Below, one piece after another: positions 20,769 to 29,741 of a stretch of DNA of 41,681 nt. How positions within the stretch are numbered: the first letter of the stretch is position 1; each line of letters opens with the position of its first letter. The position numbers were made by a program, and so were the translations under genes. The notes beneath the pieces were generated by a model. The model saw nothing but the letters and a program-made list of their open reading frames with translations. It was not told where the DNA came from and did no database searches. Where the stretch lies: the NCBI GenBank assembly GCA_001184395.1, contig LFLF01000019.1, positions 1-41,681 of the forward strand, read 5' to 3'. The DNA comes from Candidatus Paraburkholderia calva. GTDB lineage: Bacteria > Pseudomonadota > Gammaproteobacteria > Burkholderiales > Burkholderiaceae.

Positions 20769-22277
20769 ATGTCGCTTGCCGTGGTACGCAGCCGCGCACC
20801 CGCGCCTGGGCGCGCGCTGAAAGTCGTCGTCAAAGTCCATCTCTCCAACGGGTTGCCGTCGTTTTTCATCGTCGGCCTGCCCGATCTCGAAGTCCGCGAA
20901 AACCGTGAGCGCGTGCGCGCCGCGCTGCAAAACTGCGGCTTCGATTTTCCCGTCAGCAAAATCACCGTCAATTTCGCACCCGCCGATTTGCCGAAGGAGT
21001 CGGGGCGCTTCGATTTGCCCGTCGCGCTGGGTATTCTGGCGGCGAGCGGGCAGATTCCGCCCGAGTCGCTCGAGCATCGCGAGTTCGCGGGCGAACTGTC
21101 GCTGACTGGCGCGCTCAGGCCCATGCGCGGCGCCTTCGCGATGGTCTGCGACACCGCGCGTCAATACGCAGGCGCCGAACGCGCGCCGGAGGTTTACGTG
21201 CCTGGCGAGCGCGTTGGACGCGGCGCTGGTGCCTGGCATCGAAGTGTTCGGCGCGCCGGACCTGCCACGCTGTGCGCGCATCTGAATGGCGTGCCCGATG
21301 CGTGCCTCAGACCGGTGCAGACCGGTGCAAGTCGCCGAGCCGTTACAGGCGTTCGGCGCACCGTCGCCGGATCTGGCGGATGTCGTCAGCCATTCCGCCG
21401 AGCGGCGCGCTCTCGAAGTGGCGGCGGGCGGTCATCATCTGCTGATGGTCGGGCTGCCGGGCGCGGGCAAGTCGATGCTTGCCGCGCGTCTGCCCGGCCT
21501 GCTCCCGCCGATGACTGACGACGATACGCTCATCTCCGCCGCGATCCTGTCGGCTAGTTCGCTCGGCTTCACGCTGGCTCAGTGGCGGCAGCGGCCGTTC
21601 CGCACGCCGCATCATTCGTCGAGTTCGGTGGCGCTGGTCGGCGGGCGCAATCCCCCGCAACCGGGCGAAATCACGCTGGCGCATCTGGGCGTGCTGTTCC
21701 TTGACGAGTTGCCCGAGTTCGACCGCAAAGTGCTCGAGACGCTGCGCGAACCGCTGGAAGCGGGCCGCATCACCATCTCGCGCGCTGTGCAGCAGGCGAA
21801 CTTCCCCGCGTCGTGCCAGCTCGTCGCCGCGATGAATCCGTGCCCATGCGGCTGGCGCGGCGATCCGAGCGGGCGATGCCGCTGCTCGCCCGAGATCGCC
21901 ACGCACTATCTGCGCAAGCTGTCCGGCCCGCTGATGGACCGGATCGATATCCAGATCGAGTTGTCGGCGCTCTCGCCTGCCGAATTGTCCACGCGCGGCG
22001 GGCGGTTCGGTGAAGCGAGCGCGACGTGTAGCTTCGCCGGCAAGGCAAAACCAATCGCGAACTTGATGGCCGCAAGGCCGACGACGTCTGCCGCCTGTGC
22101 CCGGACGGCGAGGCGCTCCTGCGCGTCGCGGGAGCGCGATTCGGCTGGTCGGCACGCGAACACTATCGCGTACTGAAGGTGGTGCGTACCATTGCCGATC
22201 TTGCCTGCGTTGGCTCGCCCGACGTGACCCACGTTGCCGAAGCGGTTCAGTACCGGCGCGTCTTGTCCATCGTCTGA
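20769..22277 (+). pseudogene. comM: ComM/YifB-type AAA+ branch-migration helicase, several frameshifts
   Basis: The start at 20769 (MSLAVVRSRAPAPGR) and the ChlI domain (NGLPSFFIVGLPDLEVRENR, SGRFDLPVALGILAASGQIP) are intact to about 21200. Disturbed frames between 21205 and 21330 include a 10-bp tandem duplication. The AAA+ core follows in a second frame: Walker A GLPGAGKSM, LFLDELPEFDRKVLETLREP, and MNPCPCGWRGDPSGRCRC. A further shift near 22020 leaves the C-terminus (VLKVVRTIADLACVGSPDVT) in another frame. Intact ComM, about 500 residues, extends recombination during natural transformation. At least four lesions make it non-functional. Confidence 0.9.
21308..21327. repeat. Perfect 10-bp tandem duplication inside comM
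   Basis: CAGACCGGTG is repeated directly. Removing one copy restores the frame locally (LRPVQVAEPLQ), so this duplication is itself one of the inactivating mutations. Confidence 0.9.
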
Positions 22278-22654
22278 AAACGCGAAACCAGTCAGGCCCG
22301 CGCAATGCTGTGTGAAAAACCGTCTGTCAAGACTTGACTTATGCACATCGAGACGATCCGGGCCGTTTTTTCGTCCTACCAGTACCCCACTTTTCCTCTT
22401 ATTCGCAGACCATTGATTTTATTGAATTAATTAACTTTTCACGAACGGAGGCAATTTAAGGTAAACTGTATAAATAGGGCTTTTGAGCGTTCGAACACAT
22501 TCTTTTCCACATAGTTATCCACAGACACTATGGATAGAAAGAAAAGTTTAAATAAATCTGAAGTTTACGTATCAAACCTGCGGCGAAACCTTCACTGTTT
22601 CGAAGCGCGTAAGACTCGTGTCATGCGTTTCCTAGATAAATTAGAGGGCTCGCT
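22278..22654. other. AT-rich intergenic region with DnaA-box-like sites
   Basis: This is 377 bases without a gene, clearly AT-richer than the surroundings, especially 22370-22570. It contains TTTTCCACA (about 22503) and a consensus DnaA box TTATCCACA (about 22516) on the same strand, 4 bases apart. It also contains several short A/T runs. No replication gene is nearby, so I do not call it an origin. Confidence 0.45.
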
Positions 22655-23265
22655 CTAGTACAGCTTGAGGACGAAAAGAACTGATCTGCCTGCTCGGCAA
22701 GCGGCGCCTTTTCGGACACGATAGCAACCTGATAGACATGCATGCCTTTCGCGACGAAGCGAGCGTGAATGGTCCGCGTTTCGTGCTTCTCACCGCTCTT
22801 TCCCTCCACCACCATTTCTGTGCCGGGCAGCTTTCCGCCTGTCGCCAGGTTGATCTGCGTGGCCTGCGCGGCGGCTTGCGCATTAACATTGCGCGCCAGG
22901 CCCTGCTGAAGGAAATCCAGCGTCGTGCGTTGCAGCGCCGGATCCGCACTCGGCAGATCGACGGTGCCGATCGCGAATACGATGTCGTCGGTCTCGGCGG
23001 TTTGCGTGCGCATGGTCATCAGCTGTCCGGTAATCTCGATCTTGTGTTCGGCGGCGTGCGGCTTGGCGGGCAAGGTGACTTCGTAGCCGTCATCGTTGTT
23101 CATCACGGTATGCCAGTCGTAAGCCGGGGGCCCAGCAGCGCGCCGCATGCGACAGATGCGCACAAGTCCAGCGCGCAACGCGAGCGCGACCCGAGATTTG
23201 ATCTGAAGATTCAAGCGGGAGATTGGGCGTACGTCGGATTGGCGTTGGGAGAAGACTCGCTTCAT
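22655..23265 (-). pseudogene. Hypothetical secreted or lipoprotein-like protein, damaged at both ends
   Basis: The central part (AYDWHTVMNNDDGYEVTLPA, EHKIEITGQLMTMRTQTAET, HARFVAKGMHVYQVAIVSEK) is an uninterrupted frame. The N-terminus lacks a normal signal sequence in this frame, while the neighbouring frame near 23140-23170 reads LCASVACGALLG, like a lipobox region. At the C-terminus a lost T near 22668 moves the frame past a probable original end (FFSSFKLY, stop at 22655). I know of no function. It lies divergent from the TlpA-like gene. Confidence 0.55.
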
Positions 23266-23419
23266 AACGAACCGCTTGGTGGAAAACTGTTATTATCGCG
23301 CCGCCATACCGGCCTTCACCGCACGTCACAACTTCATCTCGAAATCAGAGCTAGAATACGCAGCAACTGTTCCAGCGCACGTGCGCCGCATAAGACGCGC
23401 AGTGCGGCGATTCCGAGGT

Positions 23420-23968
23420 ATGTCCATGTCCCAAGCCAACCAAGATTCCACCCCGCGCGCGAAGCGAGGCCCGTTGCGCTACGTCGTGATGGCGCTCGTC
23501 GCGGGCGTGATCGCCGGCACCGGCTATTTTGCCTTCGGCGGCCAGCAGAAAGTGCCGGACGCGACTTTCACGCTGTTTTCCGGCCAGAAGATTTCGACGG
23601 CGGTCGATCTGAAGGGCAAGGTCTATCTGATCAATTTCTGGGCGACCAGCTGCGAGACCTGCATGAAGGAAATGCCGCAGATGATCGACACTTACAACAA
23701 GTTCAAGGGCCGCGGCCTGGAGTTCGTCGCCGTCGCGATGAACTACGACGCGCCGATGTATGTGAACAACTACGCGCAGACACGCAATCTGCCGTTCAAG
23801 GTCGCGATGGACGACGGCAGCGCCGCCAAGGAATTCGGCAACGTGCAACTGACGCCGACGACCTTCGTTGTCGACAAGGACGGCAAGATTCTGAAGCGCT
23901 ACGTCGGCGAGCCGACTTTCGCCGAGCTGGATCAACTGCTCGACAAGGCGCTGGATTCGAAGGCCTGA
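23420..23968 (+). CDS. TlpA-like periplasmic thiol-disulfide oxidoreductase
   Basis: ATG 23420 (MSMSQANQDSTPRAKRGPLR) gives 182 residues; ATG 23426 is also possible. A single membrane anchor spans about residues 20-40. The thioredoxin fold begins near residue 45 with the redox pair C78-E-T-C81 in NFWATSCETCMKEMPQ and the cis-Pro in QLTPTTFVVDKDGKILKRYV. Such anchored thioredoxins reduce periplasmic targets, for example in cytochrome c or oxidase maturation (family knowledge). The gene is intact and ends at a strong terminator. Confidence 0.88.
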   Translation: MSMSQANQDSTPRAKRGPLRYVVMALVAGVIAGTGYFAFGGQQKVPDATFTLFSGQKISTAVDLKGKVYLINFWATSCETCMKEMPQMIDTYNKFKGRGLEFVAVAMNYDAPMYVNNYAQTRNLPFKVAMDDGSAAKEFGNVQLTPTTFVVDKDGKILKRYVGEPTFAELDQLLDKALDSKA

Positions 23969-23987
23969 GCCAGACGCCACTCCTCCC

Positions 23988-24015
23988 AAAAAGCTCGCAC
24001 ACGCGGGCTTTTTTT
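23988..24015 (+). terminator. Rho-independent terminator after the TlpA-like gene
   Basis: An 8-bp stem (AAGCTCGC/GCGGGCTT with one G-T pair) has an ACAC loop and is followed by a run of T. The A-run on the other side means it can also work for the convergent regulator remnant. Confidence 0.85.
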
Positions 24016-25298
24016 ATCGCTCCGACGGCTCGCCCTTCACGACGATGTAGCGTTTGATTTTCTCGTACAAGGTCGCCTTGCCCACCTGCAGACGATCCGC
24101 CGCCACGGCCACCGCACCGCCGCAATGTTCGAGCGTCTCCGCGATCACTGCGCGCTCTCGGTGCGCTCCTTGAGCGGCTGCACGGAGGTATCGAGCGCGG
24201 TGGCGGCATTGTCAAGAATGCCGAGCACCATGCGATCCGCCGCGTTGCGCAACTCGCGCACGTTGCCGGGCCAGTCGCGCTGCATGAGTTCCGCGCGCTG
24301 ACGGTCGGTGATCAACGGCACGGGCCGCTCGTAGCGCACGGCGGCATCGAGCAGAAAGTGTTCGAACAGCGGCACGATATCCTCGCGACGCTCATTGAGC
24401 GGCGGCAGCGTGATCGTCACCACGTTCAGCCGGTAACAGCAGGTCGCGGTGGAATGCGCCGTTCGCGACATGCTCGTTCATGTCGCCCTTGGCCGCCGCG
24501 ATCACACGCAGATTCGCCCCGCACCGGCTGATTCGAGTCGAGCCGCTCCAGCACGCCGTCCTGCAATACGCGCAGCAGTTTCACCTGTAACGACAGCGGC
24601 ATGCTCTCGATTTTGTCGAGAAACAGCGGCCGCCCGACGCGCCGCTTCTGCGCGCCGGTGAACGCGCCCGATTCGTAGCCGAACATCTCGGATTCGAACA
24701 TCTGCTTAGGCAGCGCGCCGCAATTGACGGCGACGAACGGCTTGTCGCGACGCGGCGACATCTCGTGCAAACTGCGCGCGATCAGTTCCTTGCCTGCGCC
24801 CGTATCGCCGTTGATAAGCACGGATGCATCGGTCGGCGCACCTGCTCGATCGCCGGACTGTGCCCGATGATGCGGCTCTGTCCCGCCCCCGCCAGTTCGC
24901 GCCGCAGCGCCTGATTTTCGAGAATCAGCGTACGGCGCTCCAGCGCGCGCCGCACCGTTTCGATCAATCGCTCGGAGGCGAACGGCTTCTCGATGAAGTC
25001 GTAGGTGCCGTCGCGCATCGCCTGCACGGCCATCGAGATATCGCCGTGACCGGTGACGAGAATCACCGGCACATCCGGCGCGCGTTCGCGGCATTGCGCG
25101 AGCAGATCGAGACCGTTCGCGCCCGGCAGACGGATATCGTTTACGATCATGCTGGGGAAATTCGTATCGACGGCGCGTGGCCAACTCGACACTGCCGTGG
25201 CCGGTCACGTCGAAGCCCGCGAGTTGCAGACTCTGCACGCTCGCGCGGTGCACGAGTTCGTCGTCTTCGATGAAGATCACCTGCAAACCGGTGGTCAT
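24014..25298 (-). pseudogene. DctD-like sigma-54 response regulator, frameshifted
   Basis: The start at 25298 ([20 protein letters not shown]) is a receiver domain. After a shift, the phospho-Asp region [14 protein letters not shown] and the switch Lys (DFIEKPF) are in a second frame. The AAA+ domain follows in further frames: Walker [15 protein letters not shown] for sigma-54 contact, Walker B changed to [10 protein letters not shown] (Lys for Glu) with missing residues before it, and [17 protein letters not shown]. The C-terminal helix-turn-helix region (DRLQVGKATLYEKIKRYIVV) ends at 24014. In relatives this controls C4-dicarboxylate uptake with a DctB kinase. At least four frame breaks and a Walker B change make it inactive. 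Confidence 0.88.
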
Positions 25299-25328
25299 GT
25301 CTTGCCTCGATTCAAATGGATAACGCCG

Positions 25329-27170
25329 TCACGCGCGATACAGCGTCAGCACGAATTCCGCGCCGTCGACTGGTCGGCATCGTGCTGCGTAACGCCTTCC
25401 GGGCCGTCGGCGACGATCGACGCTTCGCGATTGCGCGCGGCGAGCAAGCCGCCGTAATCCCGCGCGATCGCCGACAAAATCGCGAGACCTAAGCCCAGCC
25501 TGTGGCCCATTTTCTTCGTCGTGAAGAACGGCTCGAAAAGACGCGGTAGCGCGTCGGCGGCGTCGGCGGGAATGCCGGGACCATTGTCTCACACCACGAT
25601 CTCGATCACACCGGCGCGCGCCGGTTCGACGAGTTCGACGACGATGCGCGGCTTGTCGCACGACGCCACGGCATCGAGCGCATTGCCGATCAGGTTGATG
25701 AAGACCTGCTCCAGGCGCAAGTCCTCGCAGCGCACGAAGACTGGCGCGGTGTCGTCGGTGAGTGCGGGCGTGATCTCGAACGCGACGTTCTTCATGCGCG
25801 GACGCAGTATCGATGGCACATTGCGCAGCGAACGCGCGACGTCGGCACGCGCGTTCTTCGGCCGCGCCTTCGTGACGAATAGCTTGAGCTGATTCGTGAT
25901 GTTGCCCATGCGCTCCGTCAGCGACGCGATTGCTTCGAGATTTTCGCGCGCCGCCCGTCTGATCGCCTCGATCGATCAGCACGCGCGTATTGTCCGAAAA
26001 GCTGCGCAAGGCGGCGAGCGGCTGATTCAGTTCGGCATAAGCCGTTTGCAGCAACTCGCGGCTGCGCAGCATTTCGCGTACGCGCGCGCGGCGCATGCGC
26101 CAGTAGAACGCGAGCAGGCACAGCGAGACGTACAGCAATGCCGTCACGATGACCGCGTTTTGCGCAGCGCTTTCCACCGGATCGAGCGGCGCCATCGTGA
26201 TGAGTTGTCAGTCCGGCTCGCCGATGGAGCGGCGCGTGGCGAGATAACTCGGCGCATCGCGGCGGCCGCCGACGCGCACGATCTGCGCGCCGCCTTCGAG
26301 CGTCTTCACGGTGGTCATAAGGCGGCGGTGTGATCGGCTACTGCGCATACTGGCGCGTTTCGTAGACCGACGCCTCGATGTTCTGCGGCAGCGGCCGCAC
26401 CGTGTGATATTTCCACGCCTGCACCGACGATAGGAAGATCATGCCGTGGTCGTCGGTGACGATGAGCGGCTCAGATGCATCGGCGGCTTGCAGCCATTCG
26501 AGATTGAGCTTCACGACCGCGACGCCAAGGATCTCCTTCGTCCCTTCGCGATACACCGGCTGCGAGATGTAATACCCTGGCTCGATCGAAATGGTCCGAT
26601 GCCGAAGAAGCGCCCGACGCCGCCTTTCTCCGCATCGGTGAAATGGCCGGAAGCTGTAGTCCACGTCGATGAAGCTATCGCCGCCGTTCCAGTTGCTAGC
26701 GGCGACACATGTGCCGTTCGCGCGGATCAGATACATGACGGTGGCGTGCGCGCGCGTGTTGAGGTCTTCGAGATAGCGATTGGCGCGCTCGACATTGGCG
26801 CGGTCGGGATCGTCGAGCACGTTCTGCACGACCGGATGCCGCGACAGCAGATACGGCAGATATTCGTAACGGTCGAGCGGGCTCTTGAGCGTGTTGGTCG
26901 TGCGATCGACGCGCGAGAGGCGGTATTGTGCCGCAATTCGTCGATACCGCGTTGCCACGCGATATGCCACGTGAGCGCGCAGCACGCCGCCAGCAAGGCG
27001 AACAGCACGAAGAACACGAGGATGCGGCGCGACGACACATGAGCAGATTCCCGCGAATGAGGATCTGTCATTGTGGCATAGGCATTCGGCGCATCGGATG
27101 CCGATCCCGACGGCGGATGCAAAAGCGGCGAAGCGCTCGTGGACTGAGGCTTCGCCGCTTGCATGATCAC
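25329..27170 (-). pseudogene. DctB-like sensor histidine kinase, multiple lesions
   Basis: An N-terminal membrane segment (ILVFFVLFALLAACCALTWH) and a periplasmic double-PAS-like domain (LPYLLSRHPVVQNVLDDPDR, GYYISQPVYREGTKEILGVA) lie in several frames. The second membrane segment is near 26130. The segment that should hold the phospho-accepting His is deleted: LLQTAYAELN runs directly into QPLAALRSFSDN. The N-box region (RLEQVFINLIGNALDAV) is followed by an in-frame TGA at about 25590, just before DNGPGIP. The C-terminus GAEFVLTLYRA ends at 25329. It lies directly before the broken DctD-like regulator, and both members of the pair are inactivated. Confidence 0.88.
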
Positions 27171-27198
27171 GCTTTGAAAAGACGGACGGAGGACTTAG

Positions 27199-27590
27199 GG
27201 CAATGCTGATTAAGTCCACCGCTTGTGCTTGTTAGGTGTTATAGAGCGCACGTGCAAGGAGAAAGGCAAACGACGATGAAGCAGCAGACCCTGGCGATGG
27301 CCGCGGATCAAGGTGCGGGGTTTGAGACTTGCCACAAGCGCACGCGACGCGACGAGTTGCTTGACACGATGAACACGATCGAGATTCGCCTCGAGCAGCG
27401 CCGTGGACGTCGGCGCGGATCTGGTGGAAATCTCTTCGCCGAGGTGGGGCGAGTGCTGCAAGCCAGCGGTATGAAGCTTGCCAGCGGCACTATGGTGGAC
27501 CGGAAATCCAGGCGCAAAGCCTCACTCACGATGAATCTGCCGCTGTTTGCGCCTGAATCGATGAATACAACCGGCTGGTTCAGCGTTGCC
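27199..27590 (+). mobile_element. Internally deleted IS5-family copy (copy 2)
   Basis: Both terminal repeats are present (GGCAATGCTGATTAAGTCC at 27199, CAGCGTTGCC ending at 27590). The inside is only 392 bases. The transposase start (MKQQTLAMAADQG) joins a middle piece (LFAEVGRVLQASGMKLASGT) and then the 3' end. The catalytic core is missing, so the copy could move only with transposase from a full copy. Flanks are TTAG and TTAA, so the target duplication is imperfect. Confidence 0.88.
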
Positions 27591-27773
27591 TTAAGGTATC
27601 GACAATTCTGGACACCTCCACGAGTGCTGCCAGTCGGTGCTGTTGCGCGCGAACCGCGACATTTCTCGAGCGCATACAACGCCGACCTTGCCCAGACAAA
27701 CTTCGGCAACCATACGTTCAAACCCGCTACGCGTCACGCCGCCCGCAGCTGACCGTCCCAAGTCTTCGTTCAC
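27591..27773 (-). pseudogene. Serine recombinase (resolvase-like) fragment
   Basis: The frame reads NEDLGRSAAGGVTRSGFERM and GKVGVVCAREMSRFARNSTD, matching the region of large or resolvase-type serine recombinases just after the nucleotide-binding strand. The serine-bearing N-terminus and the C-terminal half are absent. A plus-strand stretch at about 27785-27850 (YAMEAYLRQMGWQNIEIIDE) resembles the part that normally comes just before it, but in the opposite orientation. Fragment only. Confidence 0.6.
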
Positions 27774-27851
27774 CGCGATCCCGCAGTATGCAATGGAAGC
27801 GTATCTGCGCCAGATGGGTTGGCAGAATATCGAGATTATCGATGAAAACCC

Positions 27852-28355
27852 TCAGCCCATCGTCGAACCAGAACACGGCATTCTCCCGAGCATCTGGACC
27901 ACGGTGGTCAGCTCGTCGATGTTCACCTCTGCGACGTCGAACTCAACACCATTGGGTAAACGTACGTGCAAAGCAACGGTTATCGATGGTCTGTGCGCGA
28001 ACAAGGCCTTCCCATCATCTATCACCGGCTCTTACACGACTGGCACGAATGGTGATGGCACCTCGGGCACGCAAGTCCGCATTGCCGGTGGCGCAACATC
28101 ATTTGATACACCGTCTGGTGAATCGACATCCTTCTCAACGGGACTCCCCGCCGCTTATGCCTTCTGGTAGCGCGCGATCCATTCGCGTAAGAGATTTAGG
28201 TTCAAGCCATATTCCATCGCCTTACGTGCGATCGAAACGCCTGGCTTCATGCATAACTGGATCAATTCCTCGCGGGCTTGTGGGTCGTATTCTCAGCAAC
28301 CGTCCCGCTTCGTGCCGACTACCAAGCGACTACGCAAATCACGATCTTCTGTCAT
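27852..28355 (-). pseudogene. IS66-family TnpA-like accessory protein, three in-frame stops
   Basis: From ATG 28355 (MTEDRDLRSRLVVGTKRDGC) the frame is continuous to TGA 27852 but carries internal TGA, TAA and TAA codons. Family segments are EELIQLCMKPGVSIARKAME, LLREWIARYQKA, and the C-terminus RLPNGVEFDVAEVNIDEL with GRMPCSG. In IS66 elements this helix-turn-helix protein helps transposition. All three stops could come from C-to-T changes. No TnpB or TnpC follows. Confidence 0.78.
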
Positions 28356-28356
28356 G

Positions 28357-28400
28357 TTCTCTGATGCTACCTGTCCACGTGGACAGGTAGCATCAGAGAA
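28357..28400. repeat. Perfect 44-bp palindrome
   Basis: Two 22-base arms meet at 28378/28379 with no loop (centre CCTGTCCAC|GTGGACAGG). It begins 2 bases before the start codon of the IS66-type remnant. It may be a junction of two IS ends in opposite orientation, or a cruciform site. It has no T-run and so does not look like a terminator. Confidence 0.9.
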
Positions 28401-28559
28401 TCACTCGTTCGTTGCTAGGGCGTCCTTCAAGGACCGCATACGAAGAAGGACGAGCATTTCTTCTGAGCAGCCATGCTGCATGAGAGATGAGGGACAGCCC
28501 CTCGGTGTCGGCGTACAGGCGCAGACACCAAACCACCCACTGCTGCTACGTTAAAGAGA

Positions 28560-28757
28560 CGTGGTAGTGCGCGAAATGGGAACGGTCGGGCAAGACCCGC
28601 AGTACTTTTCGAATCTTGCGCATGGTCAACCTGGTATTTGCCAGTCGGCACCCCGACAAAAATTGTCGAGGATGCCATCGTTGACCCCCGTCGCTACGAC
28701 AGCGCCTTACTGTTCGTTTTCCCGTGAAAGCTCTGTTCATTTTCCCGTGGAATATTC
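28560..28757 (-). mobile_element. IS21-like element end with istA start fragment
   Basis: On the minus strand the repeat CACGGGAAAA(T/C)GAACAG occurs twice within 45 bases at the outer end, as in the multiple terminal repeats of IS21 elements. About 110 bases further on is ATG 28623 with MRKIRKVLRV, like the beginning of IS21 transposases. The frame does not continue as a transposase. Confidence 0.55.
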
Positions 28758-28773
28758 AGTCGAGCCCGCTTGC

Positions 28774-29446
28774 TTAAGCTTTTCGATGCCCTGGTATCCG
28801 GCGTCGGCAAACATTCCTCTGCTCTCCGTGCAACAACGCATGTGCCACATTGATGTCGTACATGTTAGTCGCCGTGCCGATGACCGTGTGAATCAAGCCT
28901 GACTCTGCGTCCACGCCCACGTGCACTTTCATGTCGAAGTACCAGTTGCCGCCTTTCTGGGTCAAACTGGCCGCACAATCAACGTGGCGTCGACAGCCGA
29001 ACCCGCCTTGAGCTGCAATCCCATAGACTTCGAGCCGGTGCCTAAACCGTAGGATGGTCGTTTCGTCTGGGAAACGGGTCATTACACTGTCGAGGCCTGC
29101 GAACTCGCGATACAACGGCACATCGTAGAGGGCTTCTTCCATCGCTGGGTCGGATAGACCGAACCACTGCTGTAGATGCTGTAGAAAGTGAACGTGCAAC
29201 ATCGTCTCAACCGGAAAAGGTGGCGGCCAACCTTTCCCTTTGGATAATGCGGCTCGATCAACTCAATCAGCCTCGACCACGGCACCACTCGTCTCATCTC
29301 TTCCAAGAATTCCCGCTTGCGCGTACGCTTAATTGACAGGCTCAAGCCAAGATGAAGTTGCCTCATTGTGACATCTCAGAGTCGTTGCACACATGATAGT
29401 ACTCCCTATAGGATGGATCATCAGGACTTTTACAGAGATTCTCAAC
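28774..29446 (-). mobile_element. IS5-family (second type) remnant, minus orientation
   Basis: The outer end near 29427-29446 reads TTGAGAATCTCTGTAAAA on the minus strand. The transposase begins at ATG 29366 (MRQLHLGLSLSIKRTRKREF). A frameshift near 29225 leads to QQWFGLSDPAMEEALYDVPL and ETTILRFRHRLE. An internal deletion then joins NWYFDMKVHVGVDAESGLIH, stopping before the C-terminus. This differs from the element at the window ends. A related remnant in opposite orientation lies at 36988. Confidence 0.8.
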
Positions 29447-29471
29447 ACACTCGATCCGGTTTACAACTGGA

Positions 29472-29558
29472 TTATAGGTGAAGTTCAGGCGAATGAAGTA
29501 AGTACACGAGACTGAGATTGGATGGGCCAATACCGATGTTCACGAGCTGTACTGTCAC
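29472..29558 (-). pseudogene. Flavin N-monooxygenase (SidA/PvdA/IucD-like), N-terminal stub
   Basis: GTG 29558 follows AGGAG on the minus strand and gives 28 codons (VTVQLVNIGIGPSNLSLVYL and on) before a stop at 29472. The motif GIGPSNLSL is the FAD-binding loop characteristic of ornithine, lysine and diamine N-hydroxylases. Everything after the first strand-loop-helix is missing, and IS debris begins within 30 bases. It is the last gene of the minus-strand operon. It implies that the ancestral pathway included amine N-hydroxylation. Too short to be functional. Confidence 0.6.
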
Positions 29559-29741
29559 AGTTCGTCTCCTGTATTTGGGCGTGAACCGCGTAGCATATAT
29601 ATGGCCTCGCCCTGTCGATGGGCAGCACCAGAGCTTCCGATCCCGCAAGGCACGCCAATACGGCCGAAATGGACGCATGGCCATGCTCGACGAATCGTGA
29701 GGGAGCGAACGGCAAACGTCGCGAACTACGCCCAATCGGTC

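Noticed and set aside
22370..22570. Chromosomal or plasmid replication origin
   Set aside because: Only two DnaA-like boxes and no dnaA, dnaN, parAB or rep gene; kept as a low-interest observation only.
28357..28400. Transcription terminator
   Set aside because: The palindrome has no loop and no T-run on either side.
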